From the NCBI RefSeq assembly GCF_019264445.1, contig NZ_JAHVAB010000082.1, positions 1-64,000 on the forward strand: a stretch of 64,000 nt of DNA, given 5' to 3'. Positions within the stretch are counted from its first letter, which is position 1; the number at the start of each line of letters is the position of its first letter. Positions 8,391 through 16,869 of the stretch are shown here, piece after piece. The translations under genes and the position numbers were made by a program. The notes below the pieces were generated by a model. That model worked only from the letters and a program-made list of their open reading frames with translations, had not been told where the DNA came from and made no database searches. This DNA is from Hydrogenophaga sp. (GTDB lineage: Bacteria > Pseudomonadota > Gammaproteobacteria > Burkholderiales > Burkholderiaceae_C).

Positions 8391-9037
8391 ACGGATCGCC
8401 CGACACCCTGTCGCCTACCGTGCACCTGATCGATGACGACCAGGCGGTGCGCGACGGCCTGGCCTTGCTGATCGGCACGGTGGGCCTGCGCGTGCAGCCC
8501 TGGAGCGACCCGCAAGCGTTCCTCAGCGACTTCGACCGCGAGGGCATCGGTGCCATCGTGCTCGACGTGCGCATGCCCGGCATCAGCGGGCTGAGCGTGC
8601 TGGACACCCTCGTTGCGCAGGGCGTGGACCAGCCAGTGATCATGCTCACCGGCCACGGCACGGTGGACATGTGCCGCCGCGCCTTCAAGGCCGGTGCGGC
8701 AGAGTTCCTGGAAAAACCGGTGGACGACGAGGCCCTGCTCGAAGCCCTGCAGAACGCGGTGCGCCAGCACGTGCGCTCGCGCCAGCGCCACCAGGCCGAC
8801 CGCGCCGCGCGCGAGCGCTACGCGCAACTCTCCGAACGCGAGCGCGAGGTGCTCGGGTTGATCGTCGAAGGCCTGACCAACAAGGAGATCGGCCGCGCAC
8901 TCGGCCTGTCACCGCGAACGGTCGAGACCCACCGCGCCAACCTCTTCGCCAAGCTGCAGGCGCCCTCGCTGGCCCAACTCATTCGCCACTACGCCGCCCT
9001 GGTCGATGCGCACGATGCGGCTGGCGGCACTGCGTAG
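8387..9037 (+). CDS. FixJ/LuxR-family response regulator
   Basis: A 216-residue two-domain regulator. The receiver domain starts at VHLIDDDQAVRDGL, has the phospho-acceptor aspartate in IVLDVRMPGISG, the conserved threonine in MLTGHGTVD and the lysine in FLEKPVDD. The C-terminal LuxR helix-turn-helix reads LSEREREVLGLIVEGLTNKEIGRALGLSPRTVETHR. It is the cognate partner of the kinase, as shown by the ATGA overlap. The receiver is of the FixJ type, consistent with the HisKA kinase. Likely targets include the genes just downstream, because an inverted repeat lies straight after its stop codon (inference). Confidence 0.92.
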   Translation: MNGSPDTLSPTVHLIDDDQAVRDGLALLIGTVGLRVQPWSDPQAFLSDFDREGIGAIVLDVRMPGISGLSVLDTLVAQGVDQPVIMLTGHGTVDMCRRAFKAGAAEFLEKPVDDEALLEALQNAVRQHVRSRQRHQADRAARERYAQLSEREREVLGLIVEGLTNKEIGRALGLSPRTVETHRANLFAKLQAPSLAQLIRHYAALVDAHDAAGGTA

Positions 9038-9059
9038 TTCTACGGAGGCCCGCGCGTAG
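9033..9059. promoter_or_regulatory. Candidate operator upstream of hbpS-like gene
   Basis: Three 5-bp half sites overlap or follow the regulator stop codon: CGTAG at 9033-9037, CTACG at 9040-9044 and CGTAG at 9055-9059. The first two form an inverted repeat with a 2-bp gap. The site lies about 100 bp ahead of the secreted HbpS-like gene and could bind the adjacent LuxR-type regulator. This is inferred from position and symmetry only. Confidence 0.3.
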
Positions 9060-9141
9060 GCGTCCGAATGGTGAAGACGGGCGCGAATTTCTACAGTTCT
9101 CCCACGGTTGATCGAACCGCTTCACCCCACCGGAGAACCCC

Positions 9142-9636
9142 ATGAAAGCCATCGTCCAGGCCACCCTGCTCGCCGCCTCGCTGACCGCAGCCTCCTTCGC
9201 CAGCGCCCAGAGCGTGCGCGTGGAAAAGAACATGTCGCTCGAACTCGCCGGGCAAATCGCCAGCGCCACCGTGGCCGCCTGCAGCGCCGCCGGCCACAAC
9301 GTGACCGCCACAGTGGTGGACCGCGCGGGCGGCGTGCGCGCCGTCATGCGTGCCGACAACGCCGGCCCGCACACGCTGGAGGCCAGCCGCCTGAAGGCCT
9401 ACACCTCCGCGTCGGCCAAAAACACCACGCTGGCCATGATGGAAGGCGCCCAGAAAAATCCGGCCGCGGCCAACCTGGTGAACATCCCCGGCTACCTGCT
9501 GCTGGGTGGCGGCGTGCCGGTGAAAGTGGGCAACGAGGTGATCGGCGCGGTGGGTGTGGGCGGCGCACCCGGCGGTCATCTGGACGAGCAATGCGCCATG
9601 GCGGCGCTCGACAAGGTCAAGGACCAGCTGAAATGA
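9142..9636 (+). CDS. Secreted HbpS/GlcG-like protein
   Basis: A 164-residue protein with a clean signal peptide (hydrophobic leader to ASFASAQ). The mature part is the GlcG/HbpS domain: LELAGQIASATVAACSAAGHNVTATVVDRAGG, then KAYTSASAKNTT and the glycine-rich PGYLLLGGGVPVKVGNEVIGAVGVGGAPGGHLDEQCA. In Streptomyces HbpS is an extracellular haem-binding partner of the SenS-SenR two-component system. Related proteins occur beside many oxidases and transporters without a known role. GGAGA precedes the ATG. The gene follows a two-component pair and overlaps the ankyrin gene by four bases, so the two are co-translated and probably both periplasmic. Confidence 0.85.
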   Translation: MKAIVQATLLAASLTAASFASAQSVRVEKNMSLELAGQIASATVAACSAAGHNVTATVVDRAGGVRAVMRADNAGPHTLEASRLKAYTSASAKNTTLAMMEGAQKNPAAANLVNIPGYLLLGGGVPVKVGNEVIGAVGVGGAPGGHLDEQCAMAALDKVKDQLK

Positions 9637-10316
9637 AACGCCGCACGCTGATCACCGCGCTGGTGTCGATGCCGCTGGCATCGGCCTGGGCCCAGGTGGC
9701 GCCCAGTGCCAGCGAGGCCGCAGCCTACAGCGGCCTGCACGCCGCCGCCCAGCAGGGCGATGCCGCCAAGATCGCGCGACTGGTGGCGGGCGGCGCCGCC
9801 GTGAACGCCACCGACGCGCGCGGTCGCACGCCCCTGCACGTGGCCACGTTTGCCCGGCAACGCGAGGCCATTCGCGCGCTGGTCAAAGCGGGTGCGGACA
9901 TCAACCGGCTGGAGAACGACCGCTACGACGCCGTGACCATCGCCTCGGTCGCCGATGACGAAGACACGCTGCGCGTGCTGCTGCAACTGGGCGCCAGCGC
10001 CCGGCAGACCACCAGCCGCTACGACGGCACGGCGCTCATCGCGGCGGCGCACCTGGGCCACGACGGCGTCGTGCGGCAGTTGATTGCGGCGGGCGCGCCG
10101 CTGGACCACGTGAACAACCTGCACTGGACAGCGGCCATCGAGGCGGTCGTGCTGGGCGATGGCGGCGCGCGTCACCAGGCCACGCTCAAGGCGCTGATCG
10201 ACGCAGGCGCCAACCTGCAGCTGGCCGACCGCACCGGCCAGACGCCGCTGGCGCTGGCCCGCGCCCGGGGCTACAGCGCCATGGTGGCGATGCTGGAGGC
10301 GGCCGAACGGCGCTGA
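9633..10316 (+). CDS. Secreted ankyrin-repeat protein
   Basis: A 227-residue protein starting MKRRTLITALVSMPLASAWA, a likely signal peptide with paired arginines. The rest is about five ankyrin repeats; the clearest are residues 35-65 (AAAQQGDAAKIARLVAGGAA), the next with RGRTPLHVATFARQREAIRALVKAGADI, and the last with ADRTGQTPLALARARGYSAMVAML. Such repeats bind other proteins. Small periplasmic ankyrin proteins in proteobacteria are often linked to catalase or other redox enzymes. Here the likely partner is the HbpS-like protein whose gene it overlaps. Confidence 0.87.
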   Translation: MKRRTLITALVSMPLASAWAQVAPSASEAAAYSGLHAAAQQGDAAKIARLVAGGAAVNATDARGRTPLHVATFARQREAIRALVKAGADINRLENDRYDAVTIASVADDEDTLRVLLQLGASARQTTSRYDGTALIAAAHLGHDGVVRQLIAAGAPLDHVNNLHWTAAIEAVVLGDGGARHQATLKALIDAGANLQLADRTGQTPLALARARGYSAMVAMLEAAERR

Positions 10317-10331
10317 ACGGGTCGGTTCAGC
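10312..10331. terminator. Dyad spanning two convergent stop codons
   Basis: GCTGAAC at 10312-10318 pairs with GTTCAGC at 10325-10331. The seven-base stem covers the stop codons of both the ankyrin gene and tyrS. There is no U-tract, so termination activity is uncertain. Confidence 0.35.
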
Positions 10332-11577
10332 TCAGCGTGACACGGGCGAACTTGCGCTTGCCCACTTGCACCACGAAGGTGCCGGCGGGCAGCTTCAGCC
10401 CCTTGTCGCTGACCACCGCGCCGTCCACGCGCACGCCACCGCCTTCAATCAGGCGGTTGGCCTCGCTGTTGGAGGGCGCCAGGCCTGCGGACTTGAGCAG
10501 CGGCGCAATGCCCAGGGGCGCGCCCGAGAGCGACACCTCGGCAATGTCATCCGGCACGCCGCCCTTGCTGCGGTTGATGAAGTCCTGCTCCGCCGCATCG
10601 GCCGCCACTGCGTTGTGAAAGCGCGTGGTGATTTCCTTGGCGAGCATCACCTTGGCGTCTTTGGGGTTGCGCCCACCGTCCACTTCTTTCTTCAGCGCCT
10701 CGATCTCGGCCAGCGACTTGAACGACAGCAGCGTGTACCAGCGCCACATCAGCGTGTCGGAAATGCTCAGCACCTTGGCAAACATCGAGTTCGCCTCCTC
10801 GGTGATGCCGATGTAGTTGTTCTTGCTCTTGGACATCTTGTCCACCCCGTCCAGCCCCTCGAGCAGCGGCATGGTCAGGATGCACTGCGGCTCCTGGCCA
10901 TATTCCTGTTGAAGGTGACGACCCATGAGCAGGTTGAATTTCTGGTCGGTGCCGCCCAGCTCCAGGTCGCTCTTGAGCGCCACGGAGTCATAGCCCTGCA
11001 TCAGCGGGTACAGGAACTCGTGCACGCTGATGGGCGTGCCCGCCTTGAAGCGGTCGTGGAAATCGTTGCGCTCCATCATGCGCGCCACGGTGTATTTGGC
11101 GGCGAGCTGGATCATGCCCATCGATCCCAGCGGGAGGCTCCATTCGCTGTTGTAGCGAATCTCGGTGCGCGCCGGGTCCAGCACCAGGCTGGCCTGCTTG
11201 TAGTACGTCTCGGCATTGGCCTTGATCTGCTCGGCGGTGAGCGGCGGGCGGGTGTTGTTGCGCCCGGACGGGTCGCCAATCAGGCTGGTGAAGTCACCGA
11301 TCAGAAAAATCACCTGGTGCCCGAGGTCCTGCAGCTGGCGCATCTTGTTGAGCACCACCGTGTGGCCAATGTGGATGTCGGGCGCCGTGGGGTCCAGCCC
11401 CAGCTTGATGCGCAGCGGCTGGCCGCTGGTTTCCGACTGTGACAATTTTTTGACCCAGTCGGCCTGAGGAATCAATTCTTCGCACCCCCGCAGCGTGACG
11501 CTCAGGGCGTGCTGGACGCCGTCCGTCAGGGGCACGCTTTTTTGAGAACTTTCGGCGTCGTTGGAGAGGGCGGTCAT
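10327..11577 (-). CDS. tyrS: Tyrosyl-tRNA synthetase
   Basis: A 416-residue class I aminoacyl-tRNA synthetase that charges tRNA-Tyr. The class I signatures are present: HIGHT in LGLDPTAPDIHIGHT and KMSKS in VDKMSKSKNNYIG. A C-terminal S4-like RNA-binding domain starts near NRLIEGGGVRVDG. The first half reads like the TyrZ-type branch common in betaproteobacteria. Two starts are possible, ATG at 11577 or at 11607; neither has a good ribosome site. The shorter form is chosen because its N-terminus is closer to usual length. It is a single-gene unit, divergent from the M23 peptidase gene. Confidence 0.95.
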   Translation of the reverse strand: MTALSNDAESSQKSVPLTDGVQHALSVTLRGCEELIPQADWVKKLSQSETSGQPLRIKLGLDPTAPDIHIGHTVVLNKMRQLQDLGHQVIFLIGDFTSLIGDPSGRNNTRPPLTAEQIKANAETYYKQASLVLDPARTEIRYNSEWSLPLGSMGMIQLAAKYTVARMMERNDFHDRFKAGTPISVHEFLYPLMQGYDSVALKSDLELGGTDQKFNLLMGRHLQQEYGQEPQCILTMPLLEGLDGVDKMSKSKNNYIGITEEANSMFAKVLSISDTLMWRWYTLLSFKSLAEIEALKKEVDGGRNPKDAKVMLAKEITTRFHNAVAADAAEQDFINRSKGGVPDDIAEVSLSGAPLGIAPLLKSAGLAPSNSEANRLIEGGGVRVDGAVVSDKGLKLPAGTFVVQVGKRKFARVTLS

Positions 11578-11780
11578 AGGGGTTTTTTCAGATGCAAAAG
11601 GGTGCACGCTGGCTATACTGCCGGGCGCGTTGGACGGATTTTAGTTGGCGCAGTTTTTGCACGATATCAAGCTGGTTCGTCTGCGCATGGGCGTTTGAGT
11701 GAACTTGTTCCGCCTCAACCGCTCTTTTTTTGTGCGCGTGGCCCGCCCACCTGCGGCCCGCCCTACTGGAAACCCCGATT

Positions 11781-13142
11781 TTGACCCGTTCGCTACTCCA
11801 CACGCTGGCACAACTTGCTGATGCCACAAGCCAAAGCCTCGCAAGGCATCCGCGCCGCATCATGGGTGGCCTGGGCGTGCTGTTGCTGGGCACGGGCGTC
11901 ACCGCCTTCGGTATCGCCCCGCTGGCCCCCGACGCCTCCGACCTGCCCGTGCGCCAGGTCGTCGAAGCACTCGACGCGCCCACCCGCCTGGACATCGACA
12001 GCTTGGTTGCCGCCCCACCCGCTGCACCGCTCGTGCTGTTCCGCAGCGAGACCACCCGCCGCGACGACACCGCCCAGAGCCTGCTGCAGCGCCTGGGCGT
12101 GCTCGACACCCAGGCACAGACATTCCTTCGCAACGACGCCATCGCGCGGCAGTTGCTCGGCCGCGCTGGTCGCCTGGTCAGCGTGGAAGCGTCTGACCAG
12201 CAAGCCCTGCTTCGCCTCACCGCACGCTGGCTGTCCGCCGACGAGCGCAGCTTCACACGTCTGGTGATCGAGAAGAACGCCCAGGGCACGCTCAGCTCAC
12301 GCCTGGAGCAGGGTGCGCTCACCGCCTCGGCTCGCTTGGCCAGCGGCGTGATCCGCAGCTCGCTCTTTGCCGCCACCGACGAAGCCGGCATCCCGGACCC
12401 CGTGGCCATCCAGCTCGCTGAAATGTTCTCCAGCGACATCGATTTCCGCCGGGACCTGCGCCAGGGCGACCGCTTCAGCGTCGTCTACGAAAGCCTCGAA
12501 GCCGACGGCGAGAGCATGCGCACCGGCCGCGTGCTCAGCGCCGAGTTCGTCAACGACGGCAAGAAGCGCGAAGCCGTGTGGTTTGAGGAACCCGGCCACA
12601 AGGGCGGCTACTACGGCTTTGACGGCACGAGCTCGCGCCGCTTCTACCTCGCCTCTCCCCTGGAGTTCTCGCGCGTGAGCAGCGGCTACGGCATGCGCTT
12701 TCACCCCATCACGGGCGATCGCAAAGCCCACATGGGTGTGGACTACGCCGCACCCACCGGCACGCCTGTGCGCACGATTGGCGACGGCGTGGTGGAGTTT
12801 GCTGGCGAACAACGCGGCTACGGCAACGTCATTTATGTCCGCCACCGCAGCAACCAGATGACCGTGTACGCCCACCTCAGCCGCATCGGCGTGCGCAAAG
12901 GTCAGCGTGTCTCACAAGGCGAGTTCATCGGGAATGTGGGCACGACAGGCGCCTCGACCGGGCCCCACCTGCACCTCGAGTTCCGCGACAACGGCGTGCA
13001 TGTCGATCCGCTGGCGATTGCGCGCCAGAGCGAGTCGATCCCGGTGCCGCCTGCCCTGCGCCAGCGCTTCGATGCGGTCGCACAACTGCAGCGCAAACAG
13101 CTGGATGCGGCAGCCAGCATCCAGCAAGCCAGCGCTCAGTAA
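11781..13142 (+). CDS. M23-family murein endopeptidase
   Basis: A protein of about 453 residues. The start is taken as the TTG at 11781, giving MTRSLLHTLAQLADATSQSLARHPRRI before the membrane anchor MGGLGVLLLGTGVTAFGIAPLAP. Other in-frame starts are TTG 11730 and ATG 11862. Residues 60-270 form the alpha-helical/OapA-like region seen in Mep-type hydrolases. The C-terminal zinc peptidase has SSGYGMRFHPITGDRKAHMGVDYAAPTGTPV, then VYAHLSRI and GASTGPHLHLEF, so the metal ligands HxxxD and HxH are intact. It should cleave peptide cross-links in peptidoglycan in the periplasm. A TATACT box at 11614-11619 may belong to its promoter. Confidence 0.9.
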   Translation: MTRSLLHTLAQLADATSQSLARHPRRIMGGLGVLLLGTGVTAFGIAPLAPDASDLPVRQVVEALDAPTRLDIDSLVAAPPAAPLVLFRSETTRRDDTAQSLLQRLGVLDTQAQTFLRNDAIARQLLGRAGRLVSVEASDQQALLRLTARWLSADERSFTRLVIEKNAQGTLSSRLEQGALTASARLASGVIRSSLFAATDEAGIPDPVAIQLAEMFSSDIDFRRDLRQGDRFSVVYESLEADGESMRTGRVLSAEFVNDGKKREAVWFEEPGHKGGYYGFDGTSSRRFYLASPLEFSRVSSGYGMRFHPITGDRKAHMGVDYAAPTGTPVRTIGDGVVEFAGEQRGYGNVIYVRHRSNQMTVYAHLSRIGVRKGQRVSQGEFIGNVGTTGASTGPHLHLEFRDNGVHVDPLAIARQSESIPVPPALRQRFDAVAQLQRKQLDAAASIQQASAQ

Positions 13143-13168
13143 ACCACCGGGCCGTGAGGCCCGGCCGC

Positions 13169-13197
13169 AAAAAAGGGAGCCAGCGGCTCCCTTTTTT
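13169..13197. terminator. Bidirectional intrinsic terminator
   Basis: The stem GGGAGCC (13175-13181), loop AGC and arm GGCTCCC (13185-13191) are followed by TTTTTT on the plus strand and preceded by AAAAAA. The element can therefore end transcription of the M23 gene from the left and erpA from the right. Confidence 0.93.
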
Positions 13198-13221
13198 GTG
13201 GGTGTTTGAAGCAGTCTGGTG

Positions 13222-13587
13222 TCAGACGCTGAAGCTCGAGCCACAACCGCAGGTGGTGGATGCGTTCGGGTTCTTGATCACGAACTGGGCGCCTTCCAAG
13301 TCTTCCTTGTAGTCGATCTCGGCGCCCACCAGGTACTGGTAGCTCATGGCATCGATCAGCAGCGACACACCGTTCTTGGTCATGGTGGTGTCGTCTTCGT
13401 TGACGATCTCATCGAAGGTAAAGCCGTACTGGAAACCAGAGCAACCGCCGCCCTGCACGAAAACGCGCAGCTTCAGCTCGGGATTGCCCTCTTCGGCCAC
13501 CAGCTCGGCCACTTTGGCCGCAGCGCTGTCGGTGAAGACCAGCGGTGCCGGCATTTCGGTCGGAATGTTTTCGGCAACAGCGCTCAT
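13222..13587 (-). CDS. erpA: Iron-sulfur cluster insertion protein ErpA
   Basis: A 121-residue A-type carrier that hands Fe-S clusters to target enzymes. The three conserved cysteines are present: one in [13 protein letters not shown] and two in [10 protein letters not shown] at the C-terminus. The sequence [23 protein letters not shown] is typical of ErpA rather than IscA. AGAGG precedes the ATG. It is the last gene of a minus-strand set after the bactofilin, 84 bp away, and ends at the bidirectional terminator. Fe-S-rich clients in this window include PaaE and formate dehydrogenase. Confidence 0.95.
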   Translation of the reverse strand: MSAVAENIPTEMPAPLVFTDSAAAKVAELVAEEGNPELKLRVFVQGGGCSGFQYGFTFDEIVNEDDTTMTKNGVSLLIDAMSYQYLVGAEIDYKEDLEGAQFVIKNPNASTTCGCGSSFSV

Positions 13588-13671
13588 GGGAATACCTCTT
13601 GACGGAAAAAGGGGAGGTGCAAGGCACCTGGAAGAGCGTTGGATACTAAATCAAAACGCTCGGGTATGCGA

Positions 13672-14070
13672 TCAACCGTTATTTGCCGCCAGCTTCAATG
13701 TGGGTTTGTCCTCAAGCCCGCCGGCCATGGGCTTGAGCTGACCAGAAATGGTGGCCCCCTGGTGCATTTCAAGCGCCTTGTACGACACGTCGCCCTCGAT
13801 GCGCGCCTTGGGCTGAAGCTCCAGCAACTCGAACGCCAGCACCGGCCCCTTGACGTGTCCGTTGATGATCACGTGGTCGGCATGGATCTGCCCGGTGACC
13901 ACCGCCGCCTCGCTCACCACCAGCAGGCTGGGCTGTTCGTCGCTCGCCCGCAGGTCGCCAATGACTTCGCCGTCAATGCGCAACCCATCGTGGAAGAACA
14001 CATTGCCCTCGATGCGGGTGCCCTGCGCGATGAGGCTCTTGATGGGAGGTTGCTTCTTTTTCGCGAACAT
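13672..14070 (-). CDS. Bactofilin-family cytoskeletal protein
   Basis: A 132-residue protein; start at ATG 14070 with GAGGAG six bases upstream, rather than longer frames. The bactofilin core runs from IKSLIAQGTRIEGNVFFHDGLRIDGEVIGDL to GVRPEARIEG-like GDVSYKALEMHQGATISGQL, a right-handed beta-helix that polymerises without nucleotide. It probably helps place peptidoglycan enzymes or shape the cell. The gene follows the DUF6776-like gene by 29 bases, so they are co-transcribed. An M23 hydrolase gene sits nearby beyond erpA; bactofilin-M23 pairs are known in other bacteria, but here they are convergent. Confidence 0.9.
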   Translation of the reverse strand: MFAKKKQPPIKSLIAQGTRIEGNVFFHDGLRIDGEVIGDLRASDEQPSLLVVSEAAVVTGQIHADHVIINGHVKGPVLAFELLELQPKARIEGDVSYKALEMHQGATISGQLKPMAGGLEDKPTLKLAANNG

Positions 14071-14099
14071 GGAGATCTCCTCACGGCGGACCGCGACGG

Positions 14100-14807
14100 T
14101 TACAGGTTGAAAGATTGCATGGATCGGACCGAAGTGCCCTGGAGGATCTTGGCCGTGACATTCTCCACCACGACCTGGGCGGGCACGTCCACCACGCCCT
14201 CCATGCGCAAATAGCCCTTGATGATGACCGACTGCGGCGCGGGAGCCTGGCGCAGCGACCATGGCTTGCCCGCCAGCGTGCCGGTGAACGTGACCTCCAG
14301 CGCGCCCTTGAAATCGGGTGCGTTCTTGCTCGCCTGGATCATGAGCACCTGCCACTTCAGCTGCGTCTCCGACAGGCGCTCGGCCTGCAAGCCGCGGATG
14401 CTCAACGTGTCATTGCCCGAACCCGGGATCAGTCGCTCGAAGAAGCCCAGGTCGCTGCGCAGCACTTCGTTGTCGGTCTGGAGCTGGCGAATCTGCATCA
14501 TCAGCTGCGCCTGCGCACTGCGCTCGGCAATCAGCAGGCTGTCCGACGTGTTGGCCACCGACTGCGCCTCGCTCAGGTCGGTGCGCAACATGCGGACCTC
14601 GCGCCGCAACTGTTCAAGCTCTTGCTGGGCATTGCGGTCGAGTCCCGCAATGTCCTTGCCGAACTCAAACGCCCATACGGCCAACGCAGCCGAAAAACCC
14701 AACAACAACGCACACAGCACCCAGCGAAGAGGCCAGGGCATGGCGCTGCGCACCGACACGCGCGGCGCACTGACCGTCAGCCTTCTTCGCAACAGGCGCA
14801 AGCGCAT
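14100..14807 (-). CDS. DUF6776-like membrane-anchored coiled-coil protein
   Basis: A 235-residue protein with a basic N-terminus, one transmembrane helix at about residues 28-47 (LRWVLCALLLGFSAALAVWAF), then a coiled coil from residue 58 to 125 rich in leucine, arginine and glutamine. The C-terminal domain includes GALEVTFTGTLAGKPWSLRQ and ends in QSFNL, probably in the periplasm. The family is widespread in betaproteobacteria and lacks a known function. The gene is directly upstream of the bactofilin gene, which suggests that it anchors the bactofilin filament to the envelope (inference). Confidence 0.75.
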   Translation of the reverse strand: MRLRLLRRRLTVSAPRVSVRSAMPWPLRWVLCALLLGFSAALAVWAFEFGKDIAGLDRNAQQELEQLRREVRMLRTDLSEAQSVANTSDSLLIAERSAQAQLMMQIRQLQTDNEVLRSDLGFFERLIPGSGNDTLSIRGLQAERLSETQLKWQVLMIQASKNAPDFKGALEVTFTGTLAGKPWSLRQAPAPQSVIIKGYLRMEGVVDVPAQVVVENVTAKILQGTSVRSMQSFNL

Positions 14808-14853
14808 TCCGACCTTTCAAAGTGCAAGCAAACGCAACCAGGCCCCAGAAAGC

Positions 14854-14886
14854 AAAAACCGCCCCAAGTTGACACTTGAAGGCGGC
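14854..14886 (-). terminator. Intrinsic terminator after rpsI
   Basis: Read on the minus strand, GCCGCC with an inner CAAGT pairs with ACTTG and GGCGG and is followed by TTTTT. It lies 23 bases after the rpsI stop codon and insulates the DUF6776-like operon downstream. Confidence 0.88.
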
Positions 14887-14908
14887 TTCTGGAGCATGGA
14901 CAGCGGGC

Positions 14909-15301
14909 TTAGCGCTTGCTGAACTGCTTGCGGCGGCGCGCGGAGCGCAGACCGACCTTTTTACGTTCCACTTCGCGGGCATCGCGCGTCACGAAGCCGG
15001 CTTGCGACAGACCCGACTTGAGGGTCGCGTCGTAGTCGATCAGGGCGCGGGTAATGCCGTGACGCACAGCACCGGCCTGGCCGGATTCGCCACCACCGTG
15101 CACGTTGACCTGGATGTCAAACGTCTCGGCGTGGTTGGTCAGCAGCAGGGGCTGCTTGGCGATCATGATGGAGGTTTCGCGGCCGAAGTAGGCCTGGATG
15201 TCCTTGCCATTGACCGTGATCTTGCCGCTGCCTTTTTTCAGAAACACGCGGGCGACGCTGGACTTGCGACGGCCGGTTCCGTTGTTCCATTCACCAATCA
15301 T
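14909..15301 (-). CDS. rpsI: 30S ribosomal protein S9
   Basis: A 130-residue protein with the S9 signature [20 protein letters not shown] and the invariant C-terminal tail ending in QFSKR, which reaches the P site of the 30S subunit. The N-terminal [14 protein letters not shown] is also diagnostic. It follows rplM by 12 bases in the usual rplM-rpsI operon and is followed by an intrinsic terminator. Confidence 0.99.
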   Translation of the reverse strand: MIGEWNNGTGRRKSSVARVFLKKGSGKITVNGKDIQAYFGRETSIMIAKQPLLLTNHAETFDIQVNVHGGGESGQAGAVRHGITRALIDYDATLKSGLSQAGFVTRDAREVERKKVGLRSARRRKQFSKR

Positions 15302-15313
15302 CTCAAGGCTCCT

Positions 15314-15745
15314 TTAGAGTTCCAGCACTTGCGGCTGTTGGGCGGTGTGCGGATGCTCTGCACCGCCGTACACCTTGAGCTTCTTGATCATGGCGTAGCC
15401 GAGGGGACCTTTGGGCAGCATGCCCTTGACGGCCTTCTCGAGCGCGCGGCCAGGGTGTTTGGCCTGCATGTCGCGGAAGTTGGTGCCATAGATACCGCCG
15501 GGGAAACCCGAGTGGCGGTAGTACACCTTGTCGAGGGCTTTGTTGCCCGTGACGCGGAGCTTGGCTGCGTTGATGATGACGATGAAGTCACCGGTATCGA
15601 CGTGAGGCGTGTAAATGGCCTTGTGTTTGCCGCGCAAACGGAGAGCAACTTCACTGGCTACTCGTCCGAGGACCTTGTCGGTCGCGTCAATCACAAACCA
15701 CTCGTGCGTCACGTCAGCGGGTTTGGCGCTGAACGTTTTGGTCAT
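15314..15745 (-). CDS. rplM: 50S ribosomal protein L13
   Basis: A 143-residue protein, start [16 protein letters not shown] at 15745; the in-frame extension to 15871 is upstream leader. The L13 core includes [39 protein letters not shown] and [21 protein letters not shown]13 binds 23S rRNA early in large-subunit assembly. A strong sigma70-type promoter lies at 15870-15899, leaving a leader of about 115 bases that could host feedback control, although no structure was established. Confidence 0.99.
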   Translation of the reverse strand: MTKTFSAKPADVTHEWFVIDATDKVLGRVASEVALRLRGKHKAIYTPHVDTGDFIVIINAAKLRVTGNKALDKVYYRHSGFPGGIYGTNFRDMQAKHPGRALEKAVKGMLPKGPLGYAMIKKLKVYGGAEHPHTAQQPQVLEL

Positions 15746-15869
15746 GAGTTTTCTCTGGGAGAGGTGGTTTGGCGGCTCTTTTCCACGGTCGGTCGTTCTC
15801 TGACGGAACGCTCTTAGGTGGGTGTTGAAGACTTCGCCGCGGAGCCAGCTGATCGCTGCGAAGCCTGCC

Positions 15870-15899
15870 ATTGTACGAAATTCTGGCCTGCCATGGCAA
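15870..15899 (-). promoter_or_regulatory. Promoter of rplM-rpsI
   Basis: On the minus strand TTGCCA (15899-15894) and TACAAT (15875-15870) are separated by 18 bases. This near-consensus sigma70 promoter points into rplM. Confidence 0.8.
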
Positions 15900-15951
15900 C
15901 CATGCGTGCCCCGATGGTCGGCCAGACGGGGCGAACGGCTACCATCAGGGC

Positions 15952-16866
15952 ATGTTCAGCTACCGACACGCCTTCCACGCAGGCAACCATGCCGATGTGC
16001 TCAAGCACATCACCCTCATTGCCACGCTGCGCCACCTGATGCAGAAAGAGGCGGGGATCACGCTGATCGACACGCATGCCGGTGCGGGGCTCTACCGACT
16101 GGACGGCGACTACACGGAGACCGGGGGCGAAGCCAAGGACGGCGTCGTCAAACTCATGGGCGCGCTGCGCGCCGCCGACCGCCCCGCCACAGCGGCGGCG
16201 CCCGCCATTGACGACTACCTCGACCTGATTGCCAACTTCAACCCCTCCGGTGCGCTGCGCGTCTACCCGGGCTCGCCGTTCGTCATGCACCACTTGCTGA
16301 GGACCGAGTCGCGCGACCGCCTCAAGCTGTTCGAGCTGCACCCCACCGACAGCCGGACGTTGTCCGCCAACATCGCCCAACTGGAAGCGGGGCGCCAAAT
16401 TGCTGTGGCGCGGGAAGACGGGTTTGAAAGCGTCAAGCCGCTGCTGCCGCCACCGCCCTCGGCCACCGGCTCCAAGCGGGCCATGGTGCTGATCGACCCG
16501 AGCTACGAAATCAAGAGCGATTACAGCAAAGTGAGCGCCTGCATACAGGAGCTTGTTCGGCGGTTCCCTACCGGCACTTACCTGGTGTGGTACCCGGTGA
16601 TTCCTCGCCCGGAAGCCCACGATCTGCCGCGCCGCCTGCGCACGATTTCCAATCAGGCGCAAAAGCCCTGGCTGAACGCGACGCTGGCCATCGGCCAGGA
16701 CCCGACACACGGCCCGGAGGATCGCCCCGGCCTGACCGCCAGTGGGATGTTCGTGATCAACCCGCCACACACGCTCAAGGGCGTGCTCCAGGAAGCGCTG
16801 CCTCAATTGCTGACCCATCTGGGTCGCGGCCGGGGCAAATCGCAGTCGATCGAGTCAGGCGGCTGA
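15952..16866 (+). CDS. rlmJ: 23S rRNA adenine-N6 methyltransferase RlmJ
   Basis: A 304-residue methyltransferase. The N-terminus [19 protein letters not shown] is diagnostic of RlmJ, which methylates A2030 of 23S rRNA. The SAM-binding region reads [15 protein letters not shown]. The catalytic motif is DPSYE, a variant of DPPY. The C-terminal region has [17 protein letters not shown] and [11 protein letters not shown]. It diverges from the rplM operon and converges on the CAP-domain lipoprotein gene with three bases between stop codons. Confidence 0.96.
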   Translation: MFSYRHAFHAGNHADVLKHITLIATLRHLMQKEAGITLIDTHAGAGLYRLDGDYTETGGEAKDGVVKLMGALRAADRPATAAAPAIDDYLDLIANFNPSGALRVYPGSPFVMHHLLRTESRDRLKLFELHPTDSRTLSANIAQLEAGRQIAVAREDGFESVKPLLPPPPSATGSKRAMVLIDPSYEIKSDYSKVSACIQELVRRFPTGTYLVWYPVIPRPEAHDLPRRLRTISNQAQKPWLNATLAIGQDPTHGPEDRPGLTASGMFVINPPHTLKGVLQEALPQLLTHLGRGRGKSQSIESGG

Positions 16867-16869
16867 AGC

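Noticed and set aside
11611-11620. GGCTATACTG as a strong promoter for the M23 gene
   Set aside because: The -10 box is good and recurs at 17681, but no -35 box is at the right distance and the start codon is 165 bp away.
13588-13671. Possible promoter for erpA in the gap after the bactofilin gene
   Set aside because: TTGATC and nearby TTTAGTAT are too far apart for a convincing pair; co-transcription with the bactofilin is equally likely.
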